This document shows positions 48,858 to 57,859 of a stretch of DNA of 64,000 nt, in pieces. The DNA lies in contig JAZSFX010000005.1 in NCBI GenBank assembly GCA_045532455.1, positions 1-64,000 of the forward strand, given 5' to 3'. The position numbers and the translations under genes are program-made. The notes below the pieces were generated by a model. That model was not told the DNA's origin. It saw nothing but the letters and a program-made list of their open reading frames with translations, and searched no databases. Within the stretch, counting starts at the first letter, position 1, and the number at the start of each line of letters is the position of its first letter. The DNA is from Ornithomonoglobus_A sp045532455 (GTDB taxonomy: Bacteria > Bacillota > Clostridia > UBA1381).

Positions 48858-49988
48858 TTAATTTAACCTTACGGGTAAAATCATAAACGAATACATTCCG
48901 TCAGGGTTTGTTGGTTTAACATAACAACCTCCAAGAGCTGTTGAAAATTCCAATTTTACATCTTCATCATCACATGCAGCAAGTGCATCTAATATAAATC
49001 TGCAGTTAAAGCCTATCATAAGCTCATTACCCTCAAATAATTTAAGGTTAACGTTGTCATTTACCTGACCTCTGCCTGTTATACAAGCAATATCAATTTT
49101 TCCGTTATTTATATTAAATCTTACAGGACTTCTTTTGTTTGTTGAGGTAATTGCATCTTCGTTTATAAGAAGCATTGCTCTCTCCAAACAGTCTGTGATT
49201 TCCTTTTTATCTGCAACTGTTATTATTGTGTTTGTAACACTCATAAGTGATTCATACTTTAAGAATTCACCGTCCATAAGACGTGTATAAAGCTTAAAGT
49301 AACCAAAATCAAATAAAACATGTCTGTCGCTTACAATAATATCCACATTTCCCTCATCTTTTAAGAGTTTTAAAAGCTCTCTTATTGTCTGTGATGGAAT
49401 TATGAACTTTGAATCATCTAATTTTTCAGAAAGAGGCTCTTTTACATATGCAAGACGGTGTCCGTCTGATGAAACAACGTTTAAAAATCCGTTTCTTATT
49501 TCGAAAAGCATACCTGTTAATATTGGTCTTTTACCCTCGTTTTGTGCAGTAAAAGATATTGTTTTACGTGTGAGGTCCTTAAGCTTTTCCTGTGTTAGTG
49601 TAAATCTGTATTTTTCTTCTATTTGCGGAGGTGATGGAAAATCGTTGGCATTAAGGCCTTGAATATTAAACTCACTTGCACCACATTTTATTTTTGTAAC
49701 GTAATTTTCTTCGTTAACAGAAAGAGAAACGTTTCCGTCGGGTAATCTTCTTACAATTTCACCGAACATTTTAGAAGTAAGTGCAACTGCTCCGCCCATC
49801 GGTACGTCGCACTCTGCATTGTATTCTATACAAATATCTGTATTGTAGGAGGTTACAAGAATATTTCCTTTTCCGTGTGCATCAATTTTTATACATTCTA
49901 AAATTGGTAATGTTCCTTTTGTCATTACTGCTTTTTGAACGGTATTTACAATATCTAAAAGTAATTCCTTATTACAATTTATTTTCAT
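48858..49988 (-). CDS. dnaN: DNA polymerase III subunit beta (sliding clamp)
   Basis: A 376-residue beta clamp of three similar domains: MKINCNKELLLDIVNTVQKAV starts domain 1, VVSSDGHRLAYVKEPL is the conserved DNA-facing segment and the end is YSFMILPVRL, the usual clamp terminus. Length matches the family. ATG 49988 is used since the next in-frame ATG upstream leaves no ribosome spacing. It lies 460 bp downstream of dnaA across oriC. Confidence 0.97.
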   Translation of the reverse strand: MKINCNKELLLDIVNTVQKAVMTKGTLPILECIKIDAHGKGNILVTSYNTDICIEYNAECDVPMGGAVALTSKMFGEIVRRLPDGNVSLSVNEENYVTKIKCGASEFNIQGLNANDFPSPPQIEEKYRFTLTQEKLKDLTRKTISFTAQNEGKRPILTGMLFEIRNGFLNVVSSDGHRLAYVKEPLSEKLDDSKFIIPSQTIRELLKLLKDEGNVDIIVSDRHVLFDFGYFKLYTRLMDGEFLKYESLMSVTNTIITVADKKEITDCLERAMLLINEDAITSTNKRSPVRFNINNGKIDIACITGRGQVNDNVNLKLFEGNELMIGFNCRFILDALAACDDEDVKLEFSTALGGCYVKPTNPDGMYSFMILPVRLN

Positions 49989-50374
49989 AATAATTTCCAT
50001 AGCCTTTCTGCCCACAAATTCTTATAAAAATTAATACGCGCTATGTCGTGGGCTGATAAGGCGTATAATGGAAATTATGCACATCGCCGTTTTGTACCGT
50101 GCACGGTGCAAAAATTTCGGCGGTGCAATTAAATCTTGCCGAAGGAATTAACGTGATTTTTCACGTTAATTTTCCTTTCGTTTTTATTCACCACCAAATT
50201 TTAAGTTATTAACATAGTTAAATTTCCCTTATATATATAAATATATAATATTAATAGATAATAGTAATAGTAGTAGTAGGGTTAATTTGCTAAATAAGTC
50301 AATTTGTGGGCAACACTACGCGGTTTTTGAGGTGGTGATGAGGATTGATAAGTTGTTTAAAGAGTGTTAATTCT

Positions 50375-50383
50375 TGTGGATAA
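50375..50383 (-). promoter_or_regulatory. DnaA box
   Basis: TTATCCACA on the minus strand, exact consensus. Confidence 0.85.
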
Positions 50384-50435
50384 CTTTTTTTGGTGTTTTT
50401 AGAGAAAATTATGTTATAAATCAGTTATCCTCAAC

Positions 50436-50444
50436 TTATACACA
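50436..50444 (+). promoter_or_regulatory. DnaA box
   Basis: TTATACACA, matching TTATNCACA; it is 6 bp from the dnaA stop. Confidence 0.8.
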
Positions 50445-50449
50445 ACTTA

Positions 50450-51796
50450 TCAATCATTTAAATTTTTTAAATCTTTTATAATTTTTCTTATATCGTTATT
50501 TAATTTATCGTCAGAATTTGAGTCTAATGTAGATTTTATCTTTTTAACGTTATGCATAACCGTTGTTCTGTCTTTATTACCGAAGTTCTTTCCTATCATA
50601 GAAAAATTCATATCTGCAAGCTCTACGCAAAGATACATTGCTATCTGGCGTGGAAGTGAAATATTTTTTACTCGTGATTGTCCTATAATATCTTCTTTTC
50701 TTATATTATAGAAGGTAGCAACCTTTTCTATAATTCTCTCAGGTGTGATTTTTATATTTCCGCCATGAGGTAAAAATGCTCTTATAACGTCATCTGCAAG
50801 AGGAATGTCGTATTCTATGTTTGAAATTTGTGCTATAGAAATCATTTTAATAAGAATACCCTCTAATTCTCTTACGTTTGATTTTATTTTTTTAGCAATG
50901 TAGTTTAAAACATTATCGTTTATTTTTACATTATGCTGAGAAGCCTTTTTCTGCAAAATTGCAACTCTTGTTTCAAAATTAGGCAGTGCAATATCTATTG
51001 TGTAACCGCCCGAAAAACGTGTTCTTAATCTTTCCTCGAGTGTTAAAAGCTCTGTCGGCTTTCTATCACTTGTTATAACAATTTGCTTGTTAAGATTAAA
51101 AAGTGAGTTAAAGGTATGGAAAAATTCTTCCTGAGTTGCGTCTTTTGTTTCGATAAATTGGATATCGTCTACTAACAAAACGTCTACTTCGCGATATTTT
51201 TTTCTGAATTTATCGGTTGTTTTGGTTTGTAATGATTTTATAAATTCGTTTGTAAAATCCTCGCTTGTTACATACATTACTTTTGCATTGTTATTTAAGT
51301 CGAGAACTCTGTTGCCTATTGCCTGCATTAAATGTGTTTTACCAAGACCGCTGTTACCGTATATGAATAATGGATTATAATATCCCGGATTTCTGGCAGA
51401 AGTATATGCAGCATTATATGCATATTCATTTGAGGAACCTACAACGAAGTTTTCGAATGTGAATTTAGGATTAATTGATTTTAGTAATTCCTCGTGCTGT
51501 AATATTTCTTCGTCAATTTCGGACATTTCTTCAAAGTGTATATCTGAATCAAGTATTACAGATAATCCCATTTTAACGCCTGTTACTCTCTCTAGTGCTG
51601 ATTCTATACTGTCTTTATACCTGAACGTTACCATATTTTTATTAATTTCCATCGGAACGGAAACAGTAAAGGTTTTATCGTTCATAGAAACAGGAACAAT
51701 GCCTTTCATATGTACATTAAAGCCTACAATATTACTGCCTGATAAAGAACTGAGCAAAATATCGTATGTTTTTTGCCATATGTCTGTTATATTCAC
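50450..51796 (-). CDS. dnaA: Chromosomal replication initiator protein DnaA
   Basis: A 448-residue DnaA: domain I (about 1-85), linker, AAA+ domain with YGNSGLGKTHLMQAIGN (Walker A, about 147-163) and VDVLLVDDIQFIE, and C-terminal domain IV with the DnaA signature (MNFSMIGKNFGNKDRTTVMHNVKKI). Start is GTG with AAAGGAGG upstream. It binds the boxes at its 3' end and opens the origin there. Confidence 0.97.
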   Translation of the reverse strand: MNITDIWQKTYDILLSSLSGSNIVGFNVHMKGIVPVSMNDKTFTVSVPMEINKNMVTFRYKDSIESALERVTGVKMGLSVILDSDIHFEEMSEIDEEILQHEELLKSINPKFTFENFVVGSSNEYAYNAAYTSARNPGYYNPLFIYGNSGLGKTHLMQAIGNRVLDLNNNAKVMYVTSEDFTNEFIKSLQTKTTDKFRKKYREVDVLLVDDIQFIETKDATQEEFFHTFNSLFNLNKQIVITSDRKPTELLTLEERLRTRFSGGYTIDIALPNFETRVAILQKKASQHNVKINDNVLNYIAKKIKSNVRELEGILIKMISIAQISNIEYDIPLADDVIRAFLPHGGNIKITPERIIEKVATFYNIRKEDIIGQSRVKNISLPRQIAMYLCVELADMNFSMIGKNFGNKDRTTVMHNVKKIKSTLDSNSDDKLNNDIRKIIKDLKNLND

Positions 51797-51862
51797 ACAA
51801 CTAACCTCCTTTGTATTTAAATTATTGTAATTTTTTCCGTTTATTTTGAATTTAATACTATG

Positions 51863-52276
51863 TTATTTATTTTCTAAAATATTTTTTATATCCAAAAGAA
51901 TATCCTCAGTAGTTGGCTTTGCTTCTTCTATAACTTCTTCTTTTGGCTTTTCAAATTTAGATTTTAGAGAGTTTATAAATTTAATTGTGCAAAATATAAC
52001 AAGTGCAATTATTAAAAAGTTTATAACCTGCTGAATAAAGCTACCATAAGGAAGCACAAGACCGGCGCTTCCGTCTGCATTTGGTTGTATTATTGTAGCT
52101 TTTAGCTCAGCAATATTTATTTTACCTGTTAAAATAGAAATACAAGGCATTACAATATCATTAACAAGCGAGTCTATAATAGACTTAAAAGCACCGCCTA
52201 TTATAACACCGACTGCCATATCCACAACGTTTCCGCGTGAAATAAATTCTTTAAATTCTCCGATAAACTTTTTCAT
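51863..52276 (-). CDS. mscL: Large-conductance mechanosensitive channel MscL
   Basis: A 137-residue MscL with the N-terminal amphipathic helix and first helix EFISRGNVVDMAVGVIIGGAF, a periplasmic loop and a second membrane helix (VINFLIIALVIFCTIKFI), then an acidic cytosolic tail. It releases solutes on hypo-osmotic shock. AAAGGAAC lies upstream. Located between dnaA and glyQS on the same strand. Confidence 0.95.
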   Translation of the reverse strand: MKKFIGEFKEFISRGNVVDMAVGVIIGGAFKSIIDSLVNDIVMPCISILTGKINIAELKATIIQPNADGSAGLVLPYGSFIQQVINFLIIALVIFCTIKFINSLKSKFEKPKEEVIEEAKPTTEDILLDIKNILENK

Positions 52277-52300
52277 TTTTCTGATAGTTCCTTTCTATGC

Positions 52301-53701
52301 CTAAAACTCCAACATTTTCTCAATATAATTTTCAAGTTCTGCTATTGGAATTCTCTTCTGCTCCATTGTATCACGGTCGCGGACTGTAACACACTTATCT
52401 TCTTCGGAGTCGAAGTCGTATGTTATACAGATTGGTGTTCCTATTTCGTCCTGACGTCTGTATCTCTTACCTATTGAGCCTGCTGCGTCGTATTCAATCA
52501 TAAATTTCTTAGAAAGCTCATCGTAAATTTCCAAAGCACCGTCTTCTAACTTTTTAGATAAAGGAAGAACTGCTGCCTTTATAGGTGCAAGTGCAGGGTG
52601 AAGGTGCATAACTATTCTTACATCGCTCTTATCAGATGTGCCAAGCTCTTCTTCGTCGTATGCTTCGCAAAGGAATGCAAGTGCAACTCTGTCTGCGCCA
52701 AGTGATGGCTCAACACAATAAGGAACATACTTTTCGTTTGTAACGGGGTCGATATATTCCATATTAACACCGCTGTGCTCCATATGCTGTTTTAAGTCGT
52801 AGTCTGTTCTGTCGGCAATTCCCCATAACTCACCCCAACCGAACGGGAATACAAATTCTATATCTGCAGTTGCATTTGAATAGAATGATAATTCCTCAGG
52901 TGAGTGGTCTCTGAATCTGAGATTTTCTTCTTTCATACCAAGATTCAATAAGAAATCCATACAGTATTTTTTCCAATATTCAAACCATTCAAGGTCAGTA
53001 CCTGGTGCGCAGAAGAATTCAAGCTCCATTTGTTCAAATTCACGTGTTCTGAATGTAAAGTTACCGGGTGTGATTTCGTTTCTGAATGATTTACCTACCT
53101 GAGCAATACCAAACGGTACCTTTTTACGTGATGTTCTTTGAACATTTTTAAAGTTTACAAAAATACCCTGTGCAGTTTCGGGACGTAGGCATACAGTTGA
53201 TGATGAGTCTTCTGTAACGTCCTGGAATGTCTTGAACATAAGGTTGAATTCTCTTATTTCTGTAAAGTTAAGCTTTCCGCATTTTGGACAAACAATGTTA
53301 TTTTCTTTGATGTAATTTTCCATCTTTTCTTTTGACCAACCGTCAACAACAACTTCTTCGCCCTTTTCAAATGCAAAGTCTTCTATTAGCTTGTCTGCTC
53401 TATGACGTGATTTACATTCCTTACAGTCCATAAGCGGATCGGAAAAACCGCCAAGGTGTCCCGACGCTACCCATGTTTGTGGATTCATAAGTATTGCACA
53501 GTCAAGACCTACATTATATTTTGATTCCTGAACAAACTTTTTCCACCATGCTTTTTTAACGTTGTTTTTAAATTCAACACCCAAAGGACCGTAATCCCAT
53601 GTGTTTGCAAGACCTCCATATATTTCACTGCCTGCATAAACATAGCCTCTGCCTTTGCAAAGTGCAACTATTTTTTCCATTGTCTTTTCTGAATTCTTCA
53701 T
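52301..53701 (-). CDS. glyQS: Glycine--tRNA ligase (dimeric type)
   Basis: A 466-residue class II GlyRS of the alpha-2 type, as in eukaryotes and many Gram-positives. It shows LCKGRGYVYAGSEIYGG at the start, motif 2 SFRNEITPGNFTFRTREF, a Cys-x2-Cys zinc pair near residue 80-150 (KECKSRH, CPKCGKL) and motif 3 PSLGADRVALAF. AGGAAGG lies upstream of the ATG. It is 24 bp after fprA, so no room for a T-box. Confidence 0.96.
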   Translation of the reverse strand: MKNSEKTMEKIVALCKGRGYVYAGSEIYGGLANTWDYGPLGVEFKNNVKKAWWKKFVQESKYNVGLDCAILMNPQTWVASGHLGGFSDPLMDCKECKSRHRADKLIEDFAFEKGEEVVVDGWSKEKMENYIKENNIVCPKCGKLNFTEIREFNLMFKTFQDVTEDSSSTVCLRPETAQGIFVNFKNVQRTSRKKVPFGIAQVGKSFRNEITPGNFTFRTREFEQMELEFFCAPGTDLEWFEYWKKYCMDFLLNLGMKEENLRFRDHSPEELSFYSNATADIEFVFPFGWGELWGIADRTDYDLKQHMEHSGVNMEYIDPVTNEKYVPYCVEPSLGADRVALAFLCEAYDEEELGTSDKSDVRIVMHLHPALAPIKAAVLPLSKKLEDGALEIYDELSKKFMIEYDAAGSIGKRYRRQDEIGTPICITYDFDSEEDKCVTVRDRDTMEQKRIPIAELENYIEKMLEF

Positions 53702-53725
53702 TTTTTTTCCTTCCTTTATATGTTG

Positions 53726-54895
53726 TTATTTGTTTATAATTTCATCTGCTAACATTTCTAAAGATTCTATATATTCATCTTTCATAGCACCTTTTATTGT
53801 AACAGTGTTTTCGCAAACAGTGATGTTTTTCATCTGTGCAAATTTTTCTTTTATTTTCTTTGCAGCCATTGGAGCCCATGAACCGTTTTCAATAACAGCG
53901 ATTTTTCTGTTCTGGTATGATTTTGCCCCCAGGTGTGAAATAAAATCGTCCATTGGTGAGAAGATTGCTCCATCATAAGTTGGTGATGCAATAATCATTT
54001 TTGAGTATTTGAACGCGTCCTCCACACATTCGTGTAAATCATCGCGTGAAACGTCTGCTATTGCGATTTTTTTATCGGTTTTTTGTTCTAAAATTTCTTT
54101 TAGCTTAAAGATTGCATTTCTCGTATTACCGTGGATTGATGCATATGCGATAAATATTCCGTCAACCTCAGGTCTGTATGAGCTCCATATATCATAAAGA
54201 TTGATATAATACCCTAAATTCTCGGTAAGAATTGGACCGTGAAGCGGACATATTATATTAATGGGAACACCCGCTGCTTTTTTTAGAAGTGCTTGTACCT
54301 GTGCACCGTATTTACCTACTATGTTAAAGTAATATCTTCTTGCCTCGCACGCCCATTCGTCCTCGTAATCGAGTGCACCAAACTTACCGAAGCCATCGGC
54401 AGAGAAAAGGATTTTATCCATATCGTCGTACGTTACCATAACCTCGGGCCAGTGTACCATAGGTGCCATAAGGAATGTGAGCTCTCTTTTACCAAGTGAT
54501 AGTGTTTCGCCCTCGCCTACAACCACCTTTTTTGTATCAAGGTCTGCAAAGTCGAAATACAAAGGCAGCATAGAAAATGTTTTTGCATTACCCACAAGCT
54601 TTATTTGGGGATATTTGTCAACACATTTTTTAATACTTCCCGCGTGGTCTGGCTCTAAGTGAGAAATAACAAGGTAGTCGGGAGCTTTGCCGTTAAGAGC
54701 TTTTTCAAGGTTAGATAACCATTCATCACAAGCTCTTAAATCGACTGTATCCATTATTGCAATTTTTTCATCAATAACAAGATACGAGTTATATGATACT
54801 CCGTTTGGAATATGGTATTGACTCTCAAAAAGGTCTAATGTCTTGTCGTCGCAACCGATATACAAAACGGAATCAGAAATTTTTATATTTTTCAT
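53726..54895 (-). CDS. FprA family A-type flavoprotein
   Basis: A 389-residue flavodiiron protein: an N-terminal MBL-fold di-iron domain (SHLEPDHAGS and the VHWPEVM His) and a C-terminal flavodoxin domain with FMN binding (IAYASIHGNTRNA, ASPTYDGAIF). It reduces oxygen to water or NO, protecting anaerobes; electrons come from rubredoxin or coenzyme F420-like donors. The separate rubredoxin gene is not in this window. Confidence 0.95.
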   Translation of the reverse strand: MKNIKISDSVLYIGCDDKTLDLFESQYHIPNGVSYNSYLVIDEKIAIMDTVDLRACDEWLSNLEKALNGKAPDYLVISHLEPDHAGSIKKCVDKYPQIKLVGNAKTFSMLPLYFDFADLDTKKVVVGEGETLSLGKRELTFLMAPMVHWPEVMVTYDDMDKILFSADGFGKFGALDYEDEWACEARRYYFNIVGKYGAQVQALLKKAAGVPINIICPLHGPILTENLGYYINLYDIWSSYRPEVDGIFIAYASIHGNTRNAIFKLKEILEQKTDKKIAIADVSRDDLHECVEDAFKYSKMIIASPTYDGAIFSPMDDFISHLGAKSYQNRKIAVIENGSWAPMAAKKIKEKFAQMKNITVCENTVTIKGAMKDEYIESLEMLADEIINK

Positions 54896-55207
54896 ATTAT
54901 CTGTTTCCTTTTTTTTAAAATATCAATGCAGCAAAAACAAACCCTGTTTTTCAGGCTACATACATTAAATTATAACATAGGAAAATATGAATGTCAAGAA
55001 ATAAAAATCAAGGAAAACACAAGGTTTTATGCAGTTTTTGAAATTTTAAAATTAATAAAAAATTTTATACAAGATATGGTATAATAAAAAAATTTTAACC
55101 ACAAGAAAATAAAAATTTCTACAAAAAAACGTGTAAAATTTCTGTAATTTTTCTAAAATTTTTGTAATAAATGTAGGGCACAGCCTTTAGGATGTGCCGC
55201 AAAAAAA
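54896..55207. other. Gene-free AT-rich stretch with one GTAGGG palindrome
   Basis: No open frame of note. A family-1 unit lies at 55173-55199 (plus, stem GGCACA/TGTGCC), the same type as after ybeY. Confidence 0.6.
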
Positions 55208-55369
55208 TTATACCAAAAATATTATATTTACCACCCAGAACATCAGAGCAAGAAAATAAAGACTTATTGCACCCAATATATTTTTATCGCGATGAGTAAA
55301 AACACCATAGCTTACGGTGCGTATGGTGCAGAGAATTAAAATAGTGATTACTACTATGTTTCTTATCAT
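55208..55369 (-). CDS. Small two-helix membrane peptide (53 aa)
   Basis: From ATG 55369, with AGAAAGG 6 nt upstream, to TAA 55208. The 53-residue product (MIRNIVVITILILCTIRTVSYG, then a charged THRDKN and a second helix) has two hydrophobic segments. No family was recognised, but the frame, ribosome site and hydrophobic pattern support a real gene. Confidence 0.55.
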   Translation of the reverse strand: MIRNIVVITILILCTIRTVSYGVFTHRDKNILGAISLYFLALMFWVVNIIFLV

Positions 55370-55408
55370 TTTATATCCTTTCTGTATTTAATGTAAAGTC
55401 CCATAAAA

Positions 55409-55507
55409 GCAGATGGGGCTGTCTGTATAAATTTGATATTGCGAGTTTTAAATTCGCAGAATTTATCTGTCTGAGCAATAGAATTTATACAGATTGCCCC
55501 ACTCTGC
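55409..55507. repeat. Family-2 palindromic element (full copy)
   Basis: Outer arms GCAGATGGGGC and GCCCCACTCTGC, inner halves as elsewhere; it overlaps the region just past the ger operon stop. Confidence 0.85.
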
Positions 55508-55522
55508 CAAAACCTGTCCCTA

Positions 55523-56785
55523 CTATTTTTCCTGTAAAAGCTTCATTCCACTGCGGCGGATTTCCAAGTCTGACTTTACCGAGAACTTAAACTTCTTAAA
55601 ATGCTTTTCGAAATCATATTCCTCAAAGTCCTTTAACGTTAAAAACTTGCTTTTTATTTTATTGCCCAAGAGCAGTACGTCAACATTATAGCTTTGCTGA
55701 CATTTTTCTATAAACTCCTCGCAAGCGGTATTTATGCTTTGCATTGCCTCATTTTCGATATCTTCTATTTGTTTTGTGCTATCGTACTTTGTTGGAATTG
55801 AATATATGTCCGACTCTAAAAACAACTTTATTTTAACTTCCTTTTTGTCGAGGTCGATATCGTATGAGGGACGTCGCTTCTGGTTTAGCTTAAGAGTTAT
55901 GGGAATATCGGTAAGAGAGTTCTCAAAGCTGATATAGCTTTTATTAAGCTCGCCTATGAGCATATTATACAGCTCACTGTCGATACCGCCCAGGTCTGCG
56001 ACCATTTTGTTATCCTTAAAAAGCGTCATACCCATAGCCTCGCTCTTGTTGGAATTATAAATTGCGACCTCTCCTGCCCTGTAGTTTTTTACGTTCTTCT
56101 CAAACGGTTTTTCGTTTGTGGGCGCGTTTTTGTTGCTTTCGTTTTTCTGTGGTTTTTTGTCTTTTTCGCTACCTTCTGACGACGCGCTTTCCTTGCTTTT
56201 TGTAACACCTGCTATTGGTACCACACTACAACCTATACCCGTTTTTGTGTTGAAATAGAACTGCTGTAAATCTGTTTTTGGTACACCGCCACCGTCGGAG
56301 CGCTCGTAAATCAGTTGGTAGTATTTTGCAGGATTAACCTCAATAATCGGCTTTACGTTCTCGAGATATTCGCGTGCTTTTGTGTTGGAAACCGCGATAT
56401 ACACGTCAGGACGAACTGCCTCGGAGCGTATCATAGTATCAACAATTTCCTCAACGCCGTCTTTTGCAACTTCCTCTGAAAAGACCACCAATTTTGCGTG
56501 CGACAGTGTAAACTTTTTCGATAAAATGTTGTTTGCAACGTTTATGCCCGAATAGATATTGGGAGCTTCTATTGTGATATTTTCTACAATATCTCCGCCT
56601 TTTCCGCCCTCCTCCGATGCACCGCCGCTTATTTGTTTCGGTTTTGCAAATTGGATTGTTATGTCGTAGCTGTTATTGTCGGCTTTGTCAAGACCAAGTG
56701 CCACAACGTAGGCAATGTCGTTCGGCTCGTTATAACTGCACGAGGTGAGCAGAACAAGGGATAGAATAATAAGTATTTTTTTCAT
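55523..56785 (-). CDS. Ger(x)C family spore germination lipoprotein (GerAC/GerKC)
   Basis: A 420-residue secreted lipoprotein, signal ILIILSLVLLTSCS with a lipobox Cys (about 16). The GerC beta-layers begin at IAYVVALGLDKADNNSYDI; a Ser/Lys-rich linker (about 205-235) is followed by the C-terminal half with YNMLIGEL. It is the lipoprotein subunit of a nutrient germinant receptor on the inner spore membrane. It overlaps the permease gene by 4 bp. Confidence 0.94.
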   Translation of the reverse strand: MKKILIILSLVLLTSCSYNEPNDIAYVVALGLDKADNNSYDITIQFAKPKQISGGASEEGGKGGDIVENITIEAPNIYSGINVANNILSKKFTLSHAKLVVFSEEVAKDGVEEIVDTMIRSEAVRPDVYIAVSNTKAREYLENVKPIIEVNPAKYYQLIYERSDGGGVPKTDLQQFYFNTKTGIGCSVVPIAGVTKSKESASSEGSEKDKKPQKNESNKNAPTNEKPFEKNVKNYRAGEVAIYNSNKSEAMGMTLFKDNKMVADLGGIDSELYNMLIGELNKSYISFENSLTDIPITLKLNQKRRPSYDIDLDKKEVKIKLFLESDIYSIPTKYDSTKQIEDIENEAMQSINTACEEFIEKCQQSYNVDVLLLGNKIKSKFLTLKDFEEYDFEKHFKKFKFSVKSDLEIRRSGMKLLQEK

Positions 56786-57846
56786 ATTTTCTCCTTAACT
56801 TTGAAAAAATAACCGACGATAATAGGCAAAGAAAACGCCATAATATACACAAACGGTTCAAAATACCGCAGAATACTTACCGTGCTCATCATCGAATCGG
56901 GAATAAGAGCAAAGCCTGCGCACGAGAGCGCAACACCGAAAATCAATGGTTTTTTGTATTTTAAACCAAACGTTATTTGCCACACATAGCAGATTACGTA
57001 AATGTAGGTTGCACCATAAAGCAGAATAAGAATTGACCATGCAAACTGAAAAATAGCTTCAAATCTATTAAAGAAGCTCGAAAGGTTTATGATTCTTGTG
57101 AGCTGATACACAGGCATTATAAACTCCTCCGAGGCAGGATAAGGAAAAACAAGCGCATATGCAACACAAATTAAAATTCCCACAAGACCGCTTATTGCGA
57201 TTGATAAAAACCCGCTTTTCCATGTGCTTGTTATGGATTTGGTGTATGGAATAAGCAGATTAAGAATAAGGATATCGCCAAAAACATACAATGAGCCAAC
57301 ACCTCTAAAAAATATTCTACCAAACCCTGCACCAAAGAGAGGAACAATGTTCTCGGCGCGGTAGTTTCCCGAAAGCAACAACAAAAAACCGATAAAAAGG
57401 ATTGCCATAAAAGGCAGAATAATAGTGGTTATTTTTGCGATTGCCTTTAAGCCAAAAATCGCACCCAGGCACGAAGAAAGCGCAAAAACACCCAAGATTA
57501 GCTCAGTATCGGTATCCTGAAGAAGTACAACCTTAACGCTTTCGGGAAAAATTCGCATAACAGAAATAAAGAGAGTAAAAAGCACAATAATGCACAAGCT
57601 CCCCACAATAATTCTTGCTCCTTTTCCAAAAGAGGCAAATGAGAGTTCAAGCACATTCTTGTTTTTTGTGTATATCTTTTTTGTTACGTAAAAAAGCGAT
57701 AGAGCAAGTAATGTTACGTAAAGCATTTCTATCCACGCGGCAGTTGCGCTCCGCAATATTACCTCGCGCGGATAGAGCAAAACAAGCTTGGTGCATATTA
57801 AATTTATTAAAACACTTGATAATTCCTTTTGGGATAACATAAACAA
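56782..57846 (-). CDS. GerAB/GerKB family spore germination permease
   Basis: A 354-residue protein with ten membrane helices of the APC-like spore-permease family (LSQKELSSVLINLICTKLV at the N-terminus and a long conserved central run VPLFGAGFGRIFFRGVGSLYVFGD). It binds the germinant and, with the A subunit, forms the receptor. Start ATG 57846 is 14 bp after gerA. Its end overlaps the GerC gene. Confidence 0.94.
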   Translation of the reverse strand: MFMLSQKELSSVLINLICTKLVLLYPREVILRSATAAWIEMLYVTLLALSLFYVTKKIYTKNKNVLELSFASFGKGARIIVGSLCIIVLFTLFISVMRIFPESVKVVLLQDTDTELILGVFALSSCLGAIFGLKAIAKITTIILPFMAILFIGFLLLLSGNYRAENIVPLFGAGFGRIFFRGVGSLYVFGDILILNLLIPYTKSITSTWKSGFLSIAISGLVGILICVAYALVFPYPASEEFIMPVYQLTRIINLSSFFNRFEAIFQFAWSILILLYGATYIYVICYVWQITFGLKYKKPLIFGVALSCAGFALIPDSMMSTVSILRYFEPFVYIMAFSLPIIVGYFFKVKEKI

Positions 57847-57859
57847 ATCCTTTCCGTTA

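Larger units (their letters stand above)
50018..50449. other. Chromosomal replication origin oriC (dnaA-dnaN intergenic)
   Basis: DnaA boxes TTATACACA (50436-50444, plus) and TTATCCACA (50383-50375, minus), a near-box TTATCCTCA (50425-50433), an AT-rich run (50229-50256) and a TAG-repeat tract (ATAGTAATAGTAGTAGTAG, about 50262-50280) that fits a DnaA-trio. Inverted 12-bp repeats: ATTGATAAGTTG (50344) with 50443-50454, and TGCCCACAAATT (50009) with 50301-50312. A perfect 11-bp hairpin (AATTAACGTGA, 50136 on) and ACCGTGCACGGT at 50097 lie near dnaN. Confidence 0.85.
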
